Shown: positions 1 to 7,342, counted from the first letter of the stretch. The stretch is DNA of 11,817 nucleotides from Bermanella sp041589295 (GCA_041589295.1 JBFHVZ010000122.1:1-11817); one strand, 5' to 3'. Program-made: numbers and translations. Notes: generated by a model from the letters alone, not told the origin.

Positions 1-462
1 CCACAATTCCTCCCGCCATAGGTGCTGGTGGATTATGCATCTGGCAGGAGAGGATTGTTCAGGTAAGATGACTCCAGTGACATGCTCTATTGTATTGAGA
101 CGTGGTGGTGGTTTTATGTGGCGGTGGACTGACATGGTGGAGTGCTTGGTGACCTCCTGGCTGCCTTTTCTTTTTTGGTTAGCTTCGTCCTGTTTACGGC
201 ATCTCAATACTTGGTCATTTGATCGTCTGATTTGAAGTGAGTCGATTGGGCTGTCATTTATTCAACGCAAAACTTTTAAAAGAGCGACTGATTTTCGGCG
301 TTTTAGTGGCTTTGTTGATGATTAGTTAGCAAAACAGGGGCTTTTAAGGAAAACCGATTAGACTGAATACAAAGCCCGTCATTTCGGGCAGTGGCAGACC
401 AGTGATGGATGTCTGTGGGTCTCTATTTAATTGTGTGATTACGTCGTAAAAGTCAGCTGAAC
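1..462. other. Upstream region without a supported gene
   Basis: No recognisable gene lies here. One frame is open from the window edge to position 235, with a possible ATG at 35. Its product is rich in Trp, Cys and Met, shows no family resemblance, and I do not call it. Positions 102-160 are GT-rich, with repeated GGTGG. Positions 374-389 can form a small hairpin (GCCCG, 6-nt loop, CGGGC). Positions 395-422 can form two mutually exclusive 5-bp pairings: CAGAC 395-399 with GTCTG 411-415, or AGACC 396-400 with GGTCT 418-422. No convincing -35/-10 pair for the next gene was found, and no c-di-GMP riboswitch consensus is visible. Confidence 0.5.
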
Positions 463-3084
463 ATGAAGTTAGCAGTCAGGGTCTGGTTATTCGCCACGGT
501 TTTCGGTTTAAGTGTCTTGGGGGCATCCCTTGGGCTAGCTGCAAACGCGCCTGCGATCAAGCCGTTAGAACCGCTAGAACAGTCATTGGCGTTAACCAAT
601 ACGCAAGACGCACAAAGTCTGTCGCCTTATTTGTTTGCTTTTGAAGATGTCCGAGGCGAAAAGACCATTGCAGAAATCCAAGCCCAACCCGAAGTTAAGT
701 GGACTCGACACAGCGAGCGTACTCCTAACTATTCATATACCGATAGTGTGTATTGGTTTCGGGCCGATATTTATAACGCCGATATTATTCGCCTAAATGG
801 TATTTTAGAGATCAGCAACCCTTTGCTAAATGACATTGAGTTTTATTTTGTTGAGCAAGGGGAGATCACACGATTTGGTGTGTCTGGCAGTCAACAAAAA
901 TTTGAGAATCGCGCCTTACCCCACCGTAGCTTTTTATTTCAGTTTAAATTGGAGCCTAAAGAAACAGGTACCTTATATGTACGCGTAAAATCCAAAAGTG
1001 CGCTGCAAGTACCCATGCAAGTGGCATCTGAATTTAAGTTCTTTGAACATGATCAATTCGATTTAAGCATGAAGTCAGCTTATTACGGCGTCATGTTTGT
1101 TATTATTTTATTTAACCTGTTTCTTTTTTTATCACTGCGTGAACCTGTGTATTTGGTTTACGTCACCTTTATCATGGGTTTTGCATTGCAGCAATTCTCC
1201 ATGCATGGATTTGTCACAGCGCATTTTGCGCAAAACATGCCTCAGTTGCAGGCTTTTATGGTGTTGTTTTTTATGCCATTCACCATGTTCTTTGCGCTGC
1301 AATTTACACGAGCGTTTTTATCCTTGGACTCGCTCGCTCCGAAAATCAGTCTGTTCCTAAAAGGCTTACAGGGTTTAACGCTTGTTGTGGCGATTATGGT
1401 GTTTTTTGCCGACTATGCTGTGGTGGGGCGAACGGTGGCACTGGCCGCTGTGGTGGTGTCGTTTAGTTGTTTAGTTGTAGGGCCTTATCAGTGGTACCGT
1501 GGCCAGACCATTGCCCGTTACTATTCACTGGCGTGGATTTGTGTGGCCGGTGGTAGCGCATTGCTGGCTTTAAATAAATTGGGCGTACTGCCGCGCACTG
1601 GCTTAACCGAAAACGGCTTGTTGGCCGGCTCTGCCACCGAGGCTATTTTGCTCTCGTTTGCGTTGGCAGACCGATTAAACATGGAGCGCAAACAACGCTT
1701 TAGTGCGCAGCAAAAAATGCTGAAAGAAAGTGAGCATCGCAAGTTGGCGGAAAAGCGGTTAATTCATGCAGCGTTGCATCATGGAATGACCGGCTTGCCT
1801 AATCGCCTTTATTTTGAGCGTTGGTTTGACGGGCAAAAACAAGGTGGCTTGTTACCCAGTGAATGTGCGTTTGTGCTGTTGCATATCAATCGCTTTCACG
1901 AAATTAATCAAACCTTAGGGCATAGTTTGGCCGATGCATTATTTGTACAGGTTGCGCAGCGGCTTAATCGATACATGATGGCACGACCGGAATTTATCCC
2001 ATTGGAATATACAGAGAACGATCGAGCCTGCATTGCTGTGATTGAAGGCGTGTATTTAGGCTGCGTGATGGATACGCAGCACGTTAAGTCTGTTGTACAT
2101 GGTTTACGCGAATTGTTGAGCTGCTTATCGGAACCTTTGGAATATCAACAAATGGTGATTGATGTGAGTGGGCATGCAGGTTGGGTCAAAATAAATGTTG
2201 ATGCCCACGATGGTCCAGCCTTGGTGCGCAGTGCTCTGATTGCCGCTGACGTGGGCAGTCGTAAAAATGATTCTGTCATCGAGTATGTGGATGCCATCAA
2301 CCCATACAGCGAACGGCGTTTGACGCTGGCTGGTGAATTAAGAAAAGCCATCGAGCAAGACACATTGCAGTTGTATTTTCAGCCGCAGCTAAGTCTGAAA
2401 AAAAATGGTTACTCCAGCATGGAGGCCTTGCTGCGTTGGTTCCATGATGACTATGGTTTTATGCCACCGGATGAATTTATTCCCATTGCAGAGCAGTCAG
2501 GTGTGATTCATTCACTCACACACTGGGTTGTACATAAGTCGCTGGAGGCCTTGGCCAAGGTCCATGGTGAAGGGTTTGAAATATCGGTGGCGGTGAATAT
2601 TTCGGCGGTGAATTTGCGTGACCGAAAGTTTGCTTCTTTTATTCAAGACGCCCTTGCCAGTCACCAAGTAGAGAGCCGTTATTTAGTATTGGAAGTCACC
2701 GAGACTGCGATGATGGATGATCCAGAATTGGCCAAAATCGTTTTAAATGAATTAGCCGAATTAGGCGTGGTGATTTCCATTGATGACTTCGGCACTGGGC
2801 ATTCTTCGTTGGCTTATATTAAACAACTACCCGTACACGAAATTAAAATCGACCGCTCGTTTGTTATGGATATGGTGGCCTGTACGGATGATGCCGTTAT
2901 CGTCAGAGCCACATTAAATATGTGTCACGAACTGGGGTTAGAGGCCGTGGCAGAAGGGGTAGAAAACGACGCTATAGCCGAACAGCTAAAAGCGTTACAT
3001 TGCGATTATTTGCAAGGCTATGGATTATGCCGTCCGATTCCGTTACCGGATTTGCTGACGTTTTTGCATGAAAGCCAAACCTAG
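463..3084 (+). CDS. Membrane c-di-GMP phosphodiesterase: 7TMR-DISM sensor, degenerate GGDEF, intact EAL
   Basis: An inner-membrane signalling protein of 873 aa, predicted to hydrolyse c-di-GMP to pGpG in response to a periplasmic cue. Residues 1-27 look like a signal peptide. About 45-190 match the 7TMR-DISMED2 periplasmic sensor (YWFRADIYN, NPLLNDIEFYF, LPHRSFLFQF). About 207-405 form the seven-helix 7TMR-DISM membrane domain, followed by a short coiled coil. The GGDEF domain (about 437-600) keeps TGLPNR (443-448), but the usual acidic residues are changed (H440; LHINRF), and the GGDEF signature near 522-527 is replaced by ACIAVI, so cyclase activity is unlikely. The EAL domain (about 620-865) keeps E654-A-L, N712, E747, D774-D775 in DDFGTG, K795, AEGVE (830-834) and Q851, the residues known for metal binding and catalysis. 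The start fits the signal peptide, but no good ribosome binding site precedes it. It stands alone and is closed by a terminator. The sensed ligand is unknown. Confidence 0.93.
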   Translation: MKLAVRVWLFATVFGLSVLGASLGLAANAPAIKPLEPLEQSLALTNTQDAQSLSPYLFAFEDVRGEKTIAEIQAQPEVKWTRHSERTPNYSYTDSVYWFRADIYNADIIRLNGILEISNPLLNDIEFYFVEQGEITRFGVSGSQQKFENRALPHRSFLFQFKLEPKETGTLYVRVKSKSALQVPMQVASEFKFFEHDQFDLSMKSAYYGVMFVIILFNLFLFLSLREPVYLVYVTFIMGFALQQFSMHGFVTAHFAQNMPQLQAFMVLFFMPFTMFFALQFTRAFLSLDSLAPKISLFLKGLQGLTLVVAIMVFFADYAVVGRTVALAAVVVSFSCLVVGPYQWYRGQTIARYYSLAWICVAGGSALLALNKLGVLPRTGLTENGLLAGSATEAILLSFALADRLNMERKQRFSAQQKMLKESEHRKLAEKRLIHAALHHGMTGLPNRLYFERWFDGQKQGGLLPSECAFVLLHINRFHEINQTLGHSLADALFVQVAQRLNRYMMARPEFIPLEYTENDRACIAVIEGVYLGCVMDTQHVKSVVHGLRELLSCLSEPLEYQQMVIDVSGHAGWVKINVDAHDGPALVRSALIAADVGSRKNDSVIEYVDAINPYSERRLTLAGELRKAIEQDTLQLYFQPQLSLKKNGYSSMEALLRWFHDDYGFMPPDEFIPIAEQSGVIHSLTHWVVHKSLEALAKVHGEGFEISVAVNISAVNLRDRKFASFIQDALASHQVESRYLVLEVTETAMMDDPELAKIVLNELAELGVVISIDDFGTGHSSLAYIKQLPVHEIKIDRSFVMDMVACTDDAVIVRATLNMCHELGLEAVAEGVENDAIAEQLKALHCDYLQGYGLCRPIPLPDLLTFLHESQT

Positions 3085-3121
3085 TTTTCTCGCTAGCCTA
3101 GCCCTTAAGCGTTTAAGTAGC

Positions 3122-3150
3122 TGCCTTTCTCACAGACGGTGCTTTATAAT
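3122..3150 (+). promoter_or_regulatory. Possible tapT promoter inside the terminator
   Basis: A perfect -10 box, TATAAT, lies at 3145-3150, within the loop and the 3' arm of the terminator hairpin. The hexamer 17 bases upstream (TGCCTT, 3122-3127) is a poor -35. Transcription would begin near 3157, about 32 bases before the tapT ATG. The -10 match is clear; promoter function is inferred from its position before a gene that has no other obvious promoter. Confidence 0.4.
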
Positions 3151-3165
3151 GCCGTCCGTTTTTTT
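3135..3165 (+). terminator. Rho-independent terminator after the EAL gene
   Basis: GACGGTG (3135-3141) pairs with TGCCGTC (3150-3156), including two G-U pairs, around an 8-nt loop, CTTTATAA. Seven T follow at 3159-3165. It sits 50 bases after the stop codon of the phosphodiesterase gene and ends its transcript. The stem is modest in length but the T run is good. Confidence 0.65.
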
Positions 3166-3188
3166 GCCACCTAGATCGATGCCCCCCT

Positions 3189-3842
3189 ATGCAAAACCCG
3201 TCGCCGCCAAGACGCCCCTATAAAGCCAAAGGATCCAAAGTTGCGCGTTGCCCCGACTGCATGCTGGCGCAGGGCTATTGTATTTGCCATGAGCGTAATC
3301 CGGTGGCGGTGGATTTTGAAATTTGGTTGCTGATGCATAAAGAAGAGGCCTACAAACCCACGAACACTGGTCGCTTGATTGAAGATACGATCCCGACCCA
3401 TAGTCGTCGCTTTTATTGGCACCGCACCGAACCCGACGCGGAGTTTTTGCGTCTCATACAAAGCCCGCAGTATCAGCCGCACATTATTTTCCCCGATGAC
3501 CGTGGTGGCTATGACGAGAGGGTGGTGCTCCAACCCATTCAACAATCTGGCAGAACGCCAGCGTTTATTATTTTAGATGGCAGTTGGCGGCAGGCTGGTC
3601 GCATGTTTCGTTTAAGTCAGTACTTGCAGGACTTGCCGGTATTACCCATAAAAACCCAGCGCCTTAGCGAATATAAATTGCGTAAAGCACCCGACGATTT
3701 TCATTTGTGTACCGCAGAGGTGGGCATGGCGTTGATGGAAATGATGGGGGCAGAATATGCGCTCAGCAGTTTGCAGCATTTGTTTGATGCGTTTAATACC
3801 AGTTACGCCAATAGCCGTCGTAATTATTTACCACCTGCTTAG
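3189..3842 (+). CDS. tapT: DTW-domain tRNA-uridine aminocarboxypropyltransferase TapT
   Basis: A 217-aa cytoplasmic enzyme expected to transfer the 3-amino-3-carboxypropyl group of S-adenosylmethionine to uridine 47 of certain tRNAs, making acp3U (known for E. coli TapT, formerly YfiP). A Cys cluster, C21-x2-C24-x6-C31-x-C33, suits zinc binding. NTGRLI, the YQP..IFP segment, the family signature as D130-G-S-W133, then RMFR..YL..LPV, RLSEYKLRKA and C174-TAEV follow in the same order as in E. coli TapT. The signature usually reads D-x-T-W; here Ser replaces Thr, a mild change. Length is close to the E. coli protein. The ATG at 3189 is chosen because the next in-frame Met falls after the first Cys pair; no Shine-Dalgarno sequence is visible before it. 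It is convergent with the tetR-type gene, with no clear shared terminator between them. Confidence 0.92.
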   Translation: MQNPSPPRRPYKAKGSKVARCPDCMLAQGYCICHERNPVAVDFEIWLLMHKEEAYKPTNTGRLIEDTIPTHSRRFYWHRTEPDAEFLRLIQSPQYQPHIIFPDDRGGYDERVVLQPIQQSGRTPAFIILDGSWRQAGRMFRLSQYLQDLPVLPIKTQRLSEYKLRKAPDDFHLCTAEVGMALMEMMGAEYALSSLQHLFDAFNTSYANSRRNYLPPA

Positions 3843-3906
3843 CGGCTGGTGTGATGGTTACGCACTAAAGTAACTGGCTATATACAGTTTTTCTATGCAA
3901 TTGCTT

Positions 3907-4545
3907 TTACAGTTGCTTTTCTACTGTGGAAAGTGGCTGTAACGTTCTTTCGAATTTTTTCATGGCGTAAGCCGTGATCTCTTGTAAATCACTTTCCTTT
4001 GCAAAAATTCCATCACTGCTGAGTTTGGCTAACCCATGCAGCAGTGACCACATTAGTTGCGATAACCGCAGCGGGTTTTCTCCGGCGGGCAAAATGCCTT
4101 GCTGTTCAAACAACTCAAATAGTGTCACGTACTGGCGAAAGCAATCTTTGGCGTAGCGCTGAAATTCGGCGTGTTGATCACTGCGCCACAGGGCTTGACC
4201 GAACATTAGATCGTATTGGGTTGGGTAAGTAATCGCATAGGTTAGATAACCACTGACCGCGCCTTCTAAACGGGTCATGAGCGGGATATCAGTATCGTTC
4301 ACCACCTTGGTCAACAGCGCGCCTAAGTCGGCAAAGCCATGTTGAGCAACGGCGGCCAATAAGGCTTCTTTATCTTTGAAGTGGTGATAGGGCGCGGTAC
4401 GCGATACGCCCACCACGTCGGCCAGTTTACGCAAGGACAGACCTTCGATGCCATGGGCTCGTACCATTTCCACACTGGCGTTGACTAAGGCCTCGCGCAG
4501 GTTGCCGTGGTGATACTTGGGAGATTTGATGTCACTACTACTCAT
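3907..4545 (-). CDS. TetR-family transcriptional regulator with WHG-type C-terminal domain
   Basis: A 212-aa cytoplasmic DNA-binding repressor candidate. The N-terminal helix-turn-helix domain spans about residues 14-62 (LSLRKLADVVGVSRTAPYHHF is typical of TetR proteins, and the KYHHGNLREAL lead-in is common in this subgroup). The C-terminal ligand and dimer domain contains W166-SLLHG171, the motif that gives the WHG (TetR_C_33) family its name. It is divergent from the crotonase gene across a short spacer holding a palindromic operator candidate, so it probably represses that gene and may respond to an acyl-CoA or related lipid (inference from neighbourhood, not from the ligand pocket). Its own -10 box lies only 8 bases before the ATG and no Shine-Dalgarno sequence is present, so translation may be leaderless. 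Confidence 0.92.
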   Translation of the reverse strand: MSSSDIKSPKYHHGNLREALVNASVEMVRAHGIEGLSLRKLADVVGVSRTAPYHHFKDKEALLAAVAQHGFADLGALLTKVVNDTDIPLMTRLEGAVSGYLTYAITYPTQYDLMFGQALWRSDQHAEFQRYAKDCFRQYVTLFELFEQQGILPAGENPLRLSQLMWSLLHGLAKLSSDGIFAKESDLQEITAYAMKKFERTLQPLSTVEKQL

Positions 4546-4553
4546 GGGGGCCG

Positions 4554-4582
4554 ATTATAGGGGTTTCCGTGGAGCCTGTCCT
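4554..4582 (-). promoter_or_regulatory. Promoter of the tetR-type gene
   Basis: Read on the minus strand, AGGACA (4582-4577), a 17-base spacer and a perfect TATAAT (4559-4554). Transcription would start about 4547, only one to three bases before the ATG at 4545. It lies about 30 bp from the nearer operator candidate (4613-4625), so autorepression by direct overlap is not obvious. Confidence 0.55.
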
Positions 4583-4612
4583 AGGGTGTGTTCGCAATTG
4601 CCTACTTCAATC

Positions 4613-4625
4613 TTGACGATGTCTA
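4613..4625. promoter_or_regulatory. Second, imperfect operator copy
   Basis: TTGACGATGTCTA agrees with the perfect palindrome at 4640-4652 in 10 of 13 positions and starts exactly 27 bp upstream of it. It coincides with the -35 box, so part of the likeness may simply reflect the TTGAC of a -35 element. Confidence 0.35.
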
Positions 4626-4641
4626 TATTAGTGCGTATCTT
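4613..4641 (+). promoter_or_regulatory. Promoter of the crotonase gene
   Basis: TTGACG (-35, 4613-4618), a 17-base spacer and TATCTT (-10, 4636-4641), close to the sigma70 consensus. Transcription would start near 4648, leaving a leader of about 18 bases with the ribosome binding site at 4655-4660. Both boxes overlap operator-like sequences. Confidence 0.6.
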
Positions 4642-4652
4642 GACACTGTCAA
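4640..4652. promoter_or_regulatory. Palindromic operator candidate (perfect 13-bp inverted repeat)
   Basis: TTGACA, a central C, then TGTCAA: a perfect inverted repeat covering the end of the -10 box and the likely start site of the crotonase gene. Its position in a divergent tetR spacer makes it the best candidate binding site for that regulator. TetR-family operators are commonly short palindromes of this kind. Confidence 0.55.
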
Positions 4653-4654
4653 TT

Positions 4655-4660
4655 GGAGAG
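4655..4660 (+). promoter_or_regulatory. Ribosome binding site that fixes the crotonase start
   Basis: GGAGAG ends five bases before the ATG at 4666. This, with the promoter at 4613-4641, favours that ATG over an in-frame GTG at 4588, which would lie upstream of the predicted start of transcription. Confidence 0.7.
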
Positions 4661-4665
4661 AGAAC

Positions 4666-5511
4666 ATGACTTACCAGTGTTTTAATGTCGAAATACAGGA
4701 CCACATTGCTCATATCCAGCTGTGCCGTCCCAACGAAATGAACACCATGACGCAGGCGTTTTGGCGTGAGTTACCGCAAGTGATTCAAGCCATCGACGAT
4801 GCGGCGCAAGCGCGCGTGATTGTGATTTCTGCTCAGGGTAAGCACTTTAGTGCTGGCATGGATTTGTCTGTGTTCTCTGACCCAAAAACCGTACAACTGA
4901 GCGGCGACCCAGGTCGCGTTGGCGAAAACCTACGCCGCTTCGTGGCCCAGCTACAAGACTCATTATCGTCCTTGGAGCAGTGCCGAATCCCTGTTCTGAC
5001 GGCCATTCATGGGGCATGCATTGGCGGTGCAACCGCCATGGTGTGTGGGGCCGATAGTCGTTATTGCACCGAAGACGCGTACTTCACCATTAAAGAAACC
5101 GAGTTGGGTCTGACCGCTGACGTCGGCGTGTTGCAGCGTTTACCCAAGTTGATTCCTGCAGGCATGGTGCGAGAGCTTGCCTACACAGGCCGTAAATTTG
5201 GTGCGCAAGAAGCGAAAGAACTTGGCTTTGTAAATCAGGTATATCCTTCTCACGAAGCCATGCTGGACGGTGTAATGACCATCGCCCAGCAGATTGCGGC
5301 AAACTCGCCGTTGGCCGTGGTGGGTTGTAAAGAGATGCTTAACTACGCGCGCGACCACAGTGTGCAAGACAGCCTGAACTACATGGCCACGTGGCAGGCG
5401 GGTATGTTCCGTCCAAATGACATGATGAAGATATTTGCAGCCAAAGCGCAAAAGACACAGCCCGAATTTGAAAACGTGTGGCCGCAAAAGCCGCTGTTTG
5501 AAGAAAAATAG
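4666..5511 (+). CDS. Crotonase-family enzyme, delta3,5-delta2,4-dienoyl-CoA isomerase-like (ECH1 type)
   Basis: A 281-aa cytoplasmic acyl-CoA enzyme. The FSAGMDL and HGACIGG segments form the crotonase CoA-binding and oxyanion-hole framework. The region from KETELGLTADVGVLQRLPKL through RDHSVQDSLNYMATW follows mammalian ECH1 and its bacterial relatives closely. ECH1 shifts 3,5-dienoyl-CoA to 2,4-dienoyl-CoA during breakdown of unsaturated fatty acids. Two of the three active-site acids known from rat ECH1 are present, E144 (Glu196) and D152 (Asp204). The third (Asp176) is replaced by A124 in GGATAM, so isomerase activity on the usual substrate is uncertain. The start is set by GGAGAG and a promoter just upstream; a GTG 78 bases earlier would add 26 residues without family support. 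It is divergent from the tetR-type gene, probably its target, and is followed by a strong terminator, so it is transcribed alone. Confidence 0.9.
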   Translation: MTYQCFNVEIQDHIAHIQLCRPNEMNTMTQAFWRELPQVIQAIDDAAQARVIVISAQGKHFSAGMDLSVFSDPKTVQLSGDPGRVGENLRRFVAQLQDSLSSLEQCRIPVLTAIHGACIGGATAMVCGADSRYCTEDAYFTIKETELGLTADVGVLQRLPKLIPAGMVRELAYTGRKFGAQEAKELGFVNQVYPSHEAMLDGVMTIAQQIAANSPLAVVGCKEMLNYARDHSVQDSLNYMATWQAGMFRPNDMMKIFAAKAQKTQPEFENVWPQKPLFEEK

Positions 5512-5546
5512 CCGTAGCCGCGCTGATGCGGGTGATTTGGTTTTCC

Positions 5547-5590
5547 GGCTCGAAGAGAAGTTGTGGGCTCTTCGGGCCTTTTTTATTTTT
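5547..5590 (+). terminator. Strong rho-independent terminator after the crotonase gene
   Basis: An 11-bp stem (5547-5557 with 5568-5578, one T-G pair) closes a 10-nt loop and is followed by TTTTTTATTTTT. It begins 35 bases after the crotonase stop codon and separates that gene from the chemoreceptor gene. Confidence 0.92.
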
Positions 5591-5603
5591 AGTGGTGGGC
5601 TTT

Positions 5604-5631
5604 TTGCGCCTGCTTGATCCCTGTCTATACT
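5604..5631 (+). promoter_or_regulatory. Possible promoter of the chemoreceptor gene
   Basis: TTGCGC (5604-5609), a 16-base spacer and TATACT (5626-5631) lie between the terminator and the gene, giving a leader of about 38 bases. I looked for a FliA (sigma28) type motif, often found at chemotaxis genes, and did not see one. Confidence 0.42.
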
Positions 5632-5676
5632 GTTGAGAGCACCCCCAGTCCCACCAACCGTCTGTGAAGGTGAGTT

Positions 5677-7314
5677 ATGTTGTCTCGTCTGAACGTCCGC
5701 GCCCGACTCGGTATTATTTCGCTTGTTCCCGTTATCGTCTTAATTGGCATCGTCAGCAGCGCTGTGAGTATTTTCTCAAGCATTGAGCGCGGTGTGGATG
5801 ATTTATATGACGAGCGGGTGGTACCGTTGCAAGACCTTAAAATCATTGCCGATGACTATGCCGTACTGGTGATCGACGCCGTCAACAAAGCCAATGCCGG
5901 TGTGAAAACCGCCGAAGAAGCATTGGCAGATGTGCAAAAGGCCAGTGCTGAAATTCGCACCGTGTGGAATCGCTATCTCACCTTGCCTAAAACAGAGCAA
6001 GAAACTGAACTGGTAAACCAAGCCAAGCGGTTGTTTGGTGCAGCGGACACCGCCATTGGTCAAGTCGAAGCGGCTTTGTCGGTGATGAGTGGCAGCGTTG
6101 CGGGCCAGTTGGACCGATTTGATGGTCCGCTATATAACCAGATTGACCCCATCAGCGATAAACTAGCCGAGTTAATTGCACTGCAACTAACGCTAGCCAA
6201 AACTATTCGTGACGACATACAGAGCAGCACCTCAGCCACTACAGTCACCTACATCGTTGCCACGTTATTTGTTATTGCTGCGATGTTGGGATTGTCGTTT
6301 TACGTGGCCAAATCCATCGTGGCTCCTTTACTTAAATTGCGTAACACCATGGGTAAGGTAGAAAAGTATTCCGATGTAACGCTTACCGTAAGTTTTGATA
6401 CCCATGATGAATTTGAAGAAACCGCGCAGTCGTTTAATCGCATGATGGGCCGTATTGACCAGTTGTTAGGCGAGGTTAATAACACCAGCGATCAATTATC
6501 AAAAGCATCCAAAGACCTTGCCGGTATTTCTAAAAAAACCACAGATGCGACTAATCGCCAACAAAACGAAACCCATCAGGTGGCTACGGCCATGAATGAA
6601 ATGACGTCCACCGTGCAAGAAGTATCACGCTCCACCGAGGACGCGCAAAACGCGGCGCAAGCAGCCGATACCTTGGCGCAGGACGGTCGTAAAACCGGTG
6701 ACCGAGGTATGGGGTTGCTTAACAGCTTCTTAGAAGAAATTGAAAACACCTCAGAACTATTGGCCACGTTAGAAGGTGAAAGCCAAAACATTGGCTCGGT
6801 GGTGGATGTCATCAACGGCATTGCCGAACAAACTAATTTACTGGCGTTAAATGCGGCCATTGAGGCTGCGCGAGCAGGTGAACAAGGACGAGGTTTTGCG
6901 GTGGTCGCCGATGAAGTACGAACACTGGCGCAGCGAACTCAGCAGTCTACGCAAGAGATCCGCGACGTTGTCGAGCGTTTACAACAGGGGGCTCGTAATG
7001 CAGTGGGCGCGATGGACAGTGGTAAAAGCAAAGCCGATGAGTGCCGTCAGGCGGTGGCCAGTGGGCAAACAGCCCTGCAAGAAATTGGAAATGCGGTGCA
7101 AAGCATTCGTGAAATGAACACGCAAATTGCGACAGCACTTGAAGAACAGTCTGCTGTGGCCGAAGACATTAATCGTAATATCTCTAATATCAGTGATATA
7201 GCCGGTGATGCTGCTAAGGCAGCCACTCAGGTGTCGGGTTCTAGCGAACACCTTGCCAAGCTGGCCGATAACATGACGACGCAAGTGGGAGCGTTTGTGG
7301 TGAGCAAACGCTAG
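5677..7314 (+). CDS. Methyl-accepting chemotaxis protein with 4HB-type sensor
   Basis: A 545-aa inner-membrane chemoreceptor that would bind a periplasmic ligand and control the CheA kinase through CheW. TM1 is about residues 10-32. The helical periplasmic domain, about 33-186, resembles the 4HB_MCP fold (LYDERVVPLQDLKIIADDY). TM2 is about 188-211 and HAMP about 212-264. The long cytoplasmic coiled coil has the conserved hairpin tip at about 384-415 (EQTNLLALNAAIEAARAGEQ, then GRGFAVVADEVR). The C-terminus ends VGAFVVSKR, with no CheR/CheB-binding pentapeptide, as in many Pseudomonas-type receptors. GAAGG at 5666-5670 supports the ATG. No other chemotaxis gene lies in the window, so it is an orphan receptor feeding a system encoded elsewhere. 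The ligand cannot be told from sequence. Confidence 0.95.
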   Translation: MLSRLNVRARLGIISLVPVIVLIGIVSSAVSIFSSIERGVDDLYDERVVPLQDLKIIADDYAVLVIDAVNKANAGVKTAEEALADVQKASAEIRTVWNRYLTLPKTEQETELVNQAKRLFGAADTAIGQVEAALSVMSGSVAGQLDRFDGPLYNQIDPISDKLAELIALQLTLAKTIRDDIQSSTSATTVTYIVATLFVIAAMLGLSFYVAKSIVAPLLKLRNTMGKVEKYSDVTLTVSFDTHDEFEETAQSFNRMMGRIDQLLGEVNNTSDQLSKASKDLAGISKKTTDATNRQQNETHQVATAMNEMTSTVQEVSRSTEDAQNAAQAADTLAQDGRKTGDRGMGLLNSFLEEIENTSELLATLEGESQNIGSVVDVINGIAEQTNLLALNAAIEAARAGEQGRGFAVVADEVRTLAQRTQQSTQEIRDVVERLQQGARNAVGAMDSGKSKADECRQAVASGQTALQEIGNAVQSIREMNTQIATALEEQSAVAEDINRNISNISDIAGDAAKAATQVSGSSEHLAKLADNMTTQVGAFVVSKR

Positions 7315-7342
7315 TCACGCTAAAGCAACAGTATTTTGCAGT

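Noticed and set aside
24..31. GCTGGTGG, identical to the E. coli Chi site
   Set aside because: A single 8-mer is not far from chance expectation in a window of this length, and Chi sequence differs between lineages.
102..160. GGTGG-rich stretch as a G-quadruplex
   Set aside because: The runs are only two G long, which gives weak two-layer structures at best.
35..235. Possible 66-aa protein at the left edge
   Set aside because: The frame is also open upstream to the window edge, the residues are unusual (many Trp, Cys and Met), no family is recognised, and the DNA is GT-rich; there is not enough support for a gene.
3171..3545. 124-aa minus-strand open frame opposite tapT
   Set aside because: tapT is a clear family member on the plus strand; the antisense frame shows no family likeness and no ribosome binding signal.
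3843..3906. GTTAC...GTAAC repeat between the convergent tapT and tetR-type genes as a shared terminator
   Set aside because: The stem is only 5 bp and no T run follows it on either strand.
4588..4665. GTG start giving the crotonase 26 extra N-terminal residues
   Set aside because: The ATG at 4666 has a good ribosome binding site, and the predicted promoter lies inside the extension, so the extension would not be transcribed.
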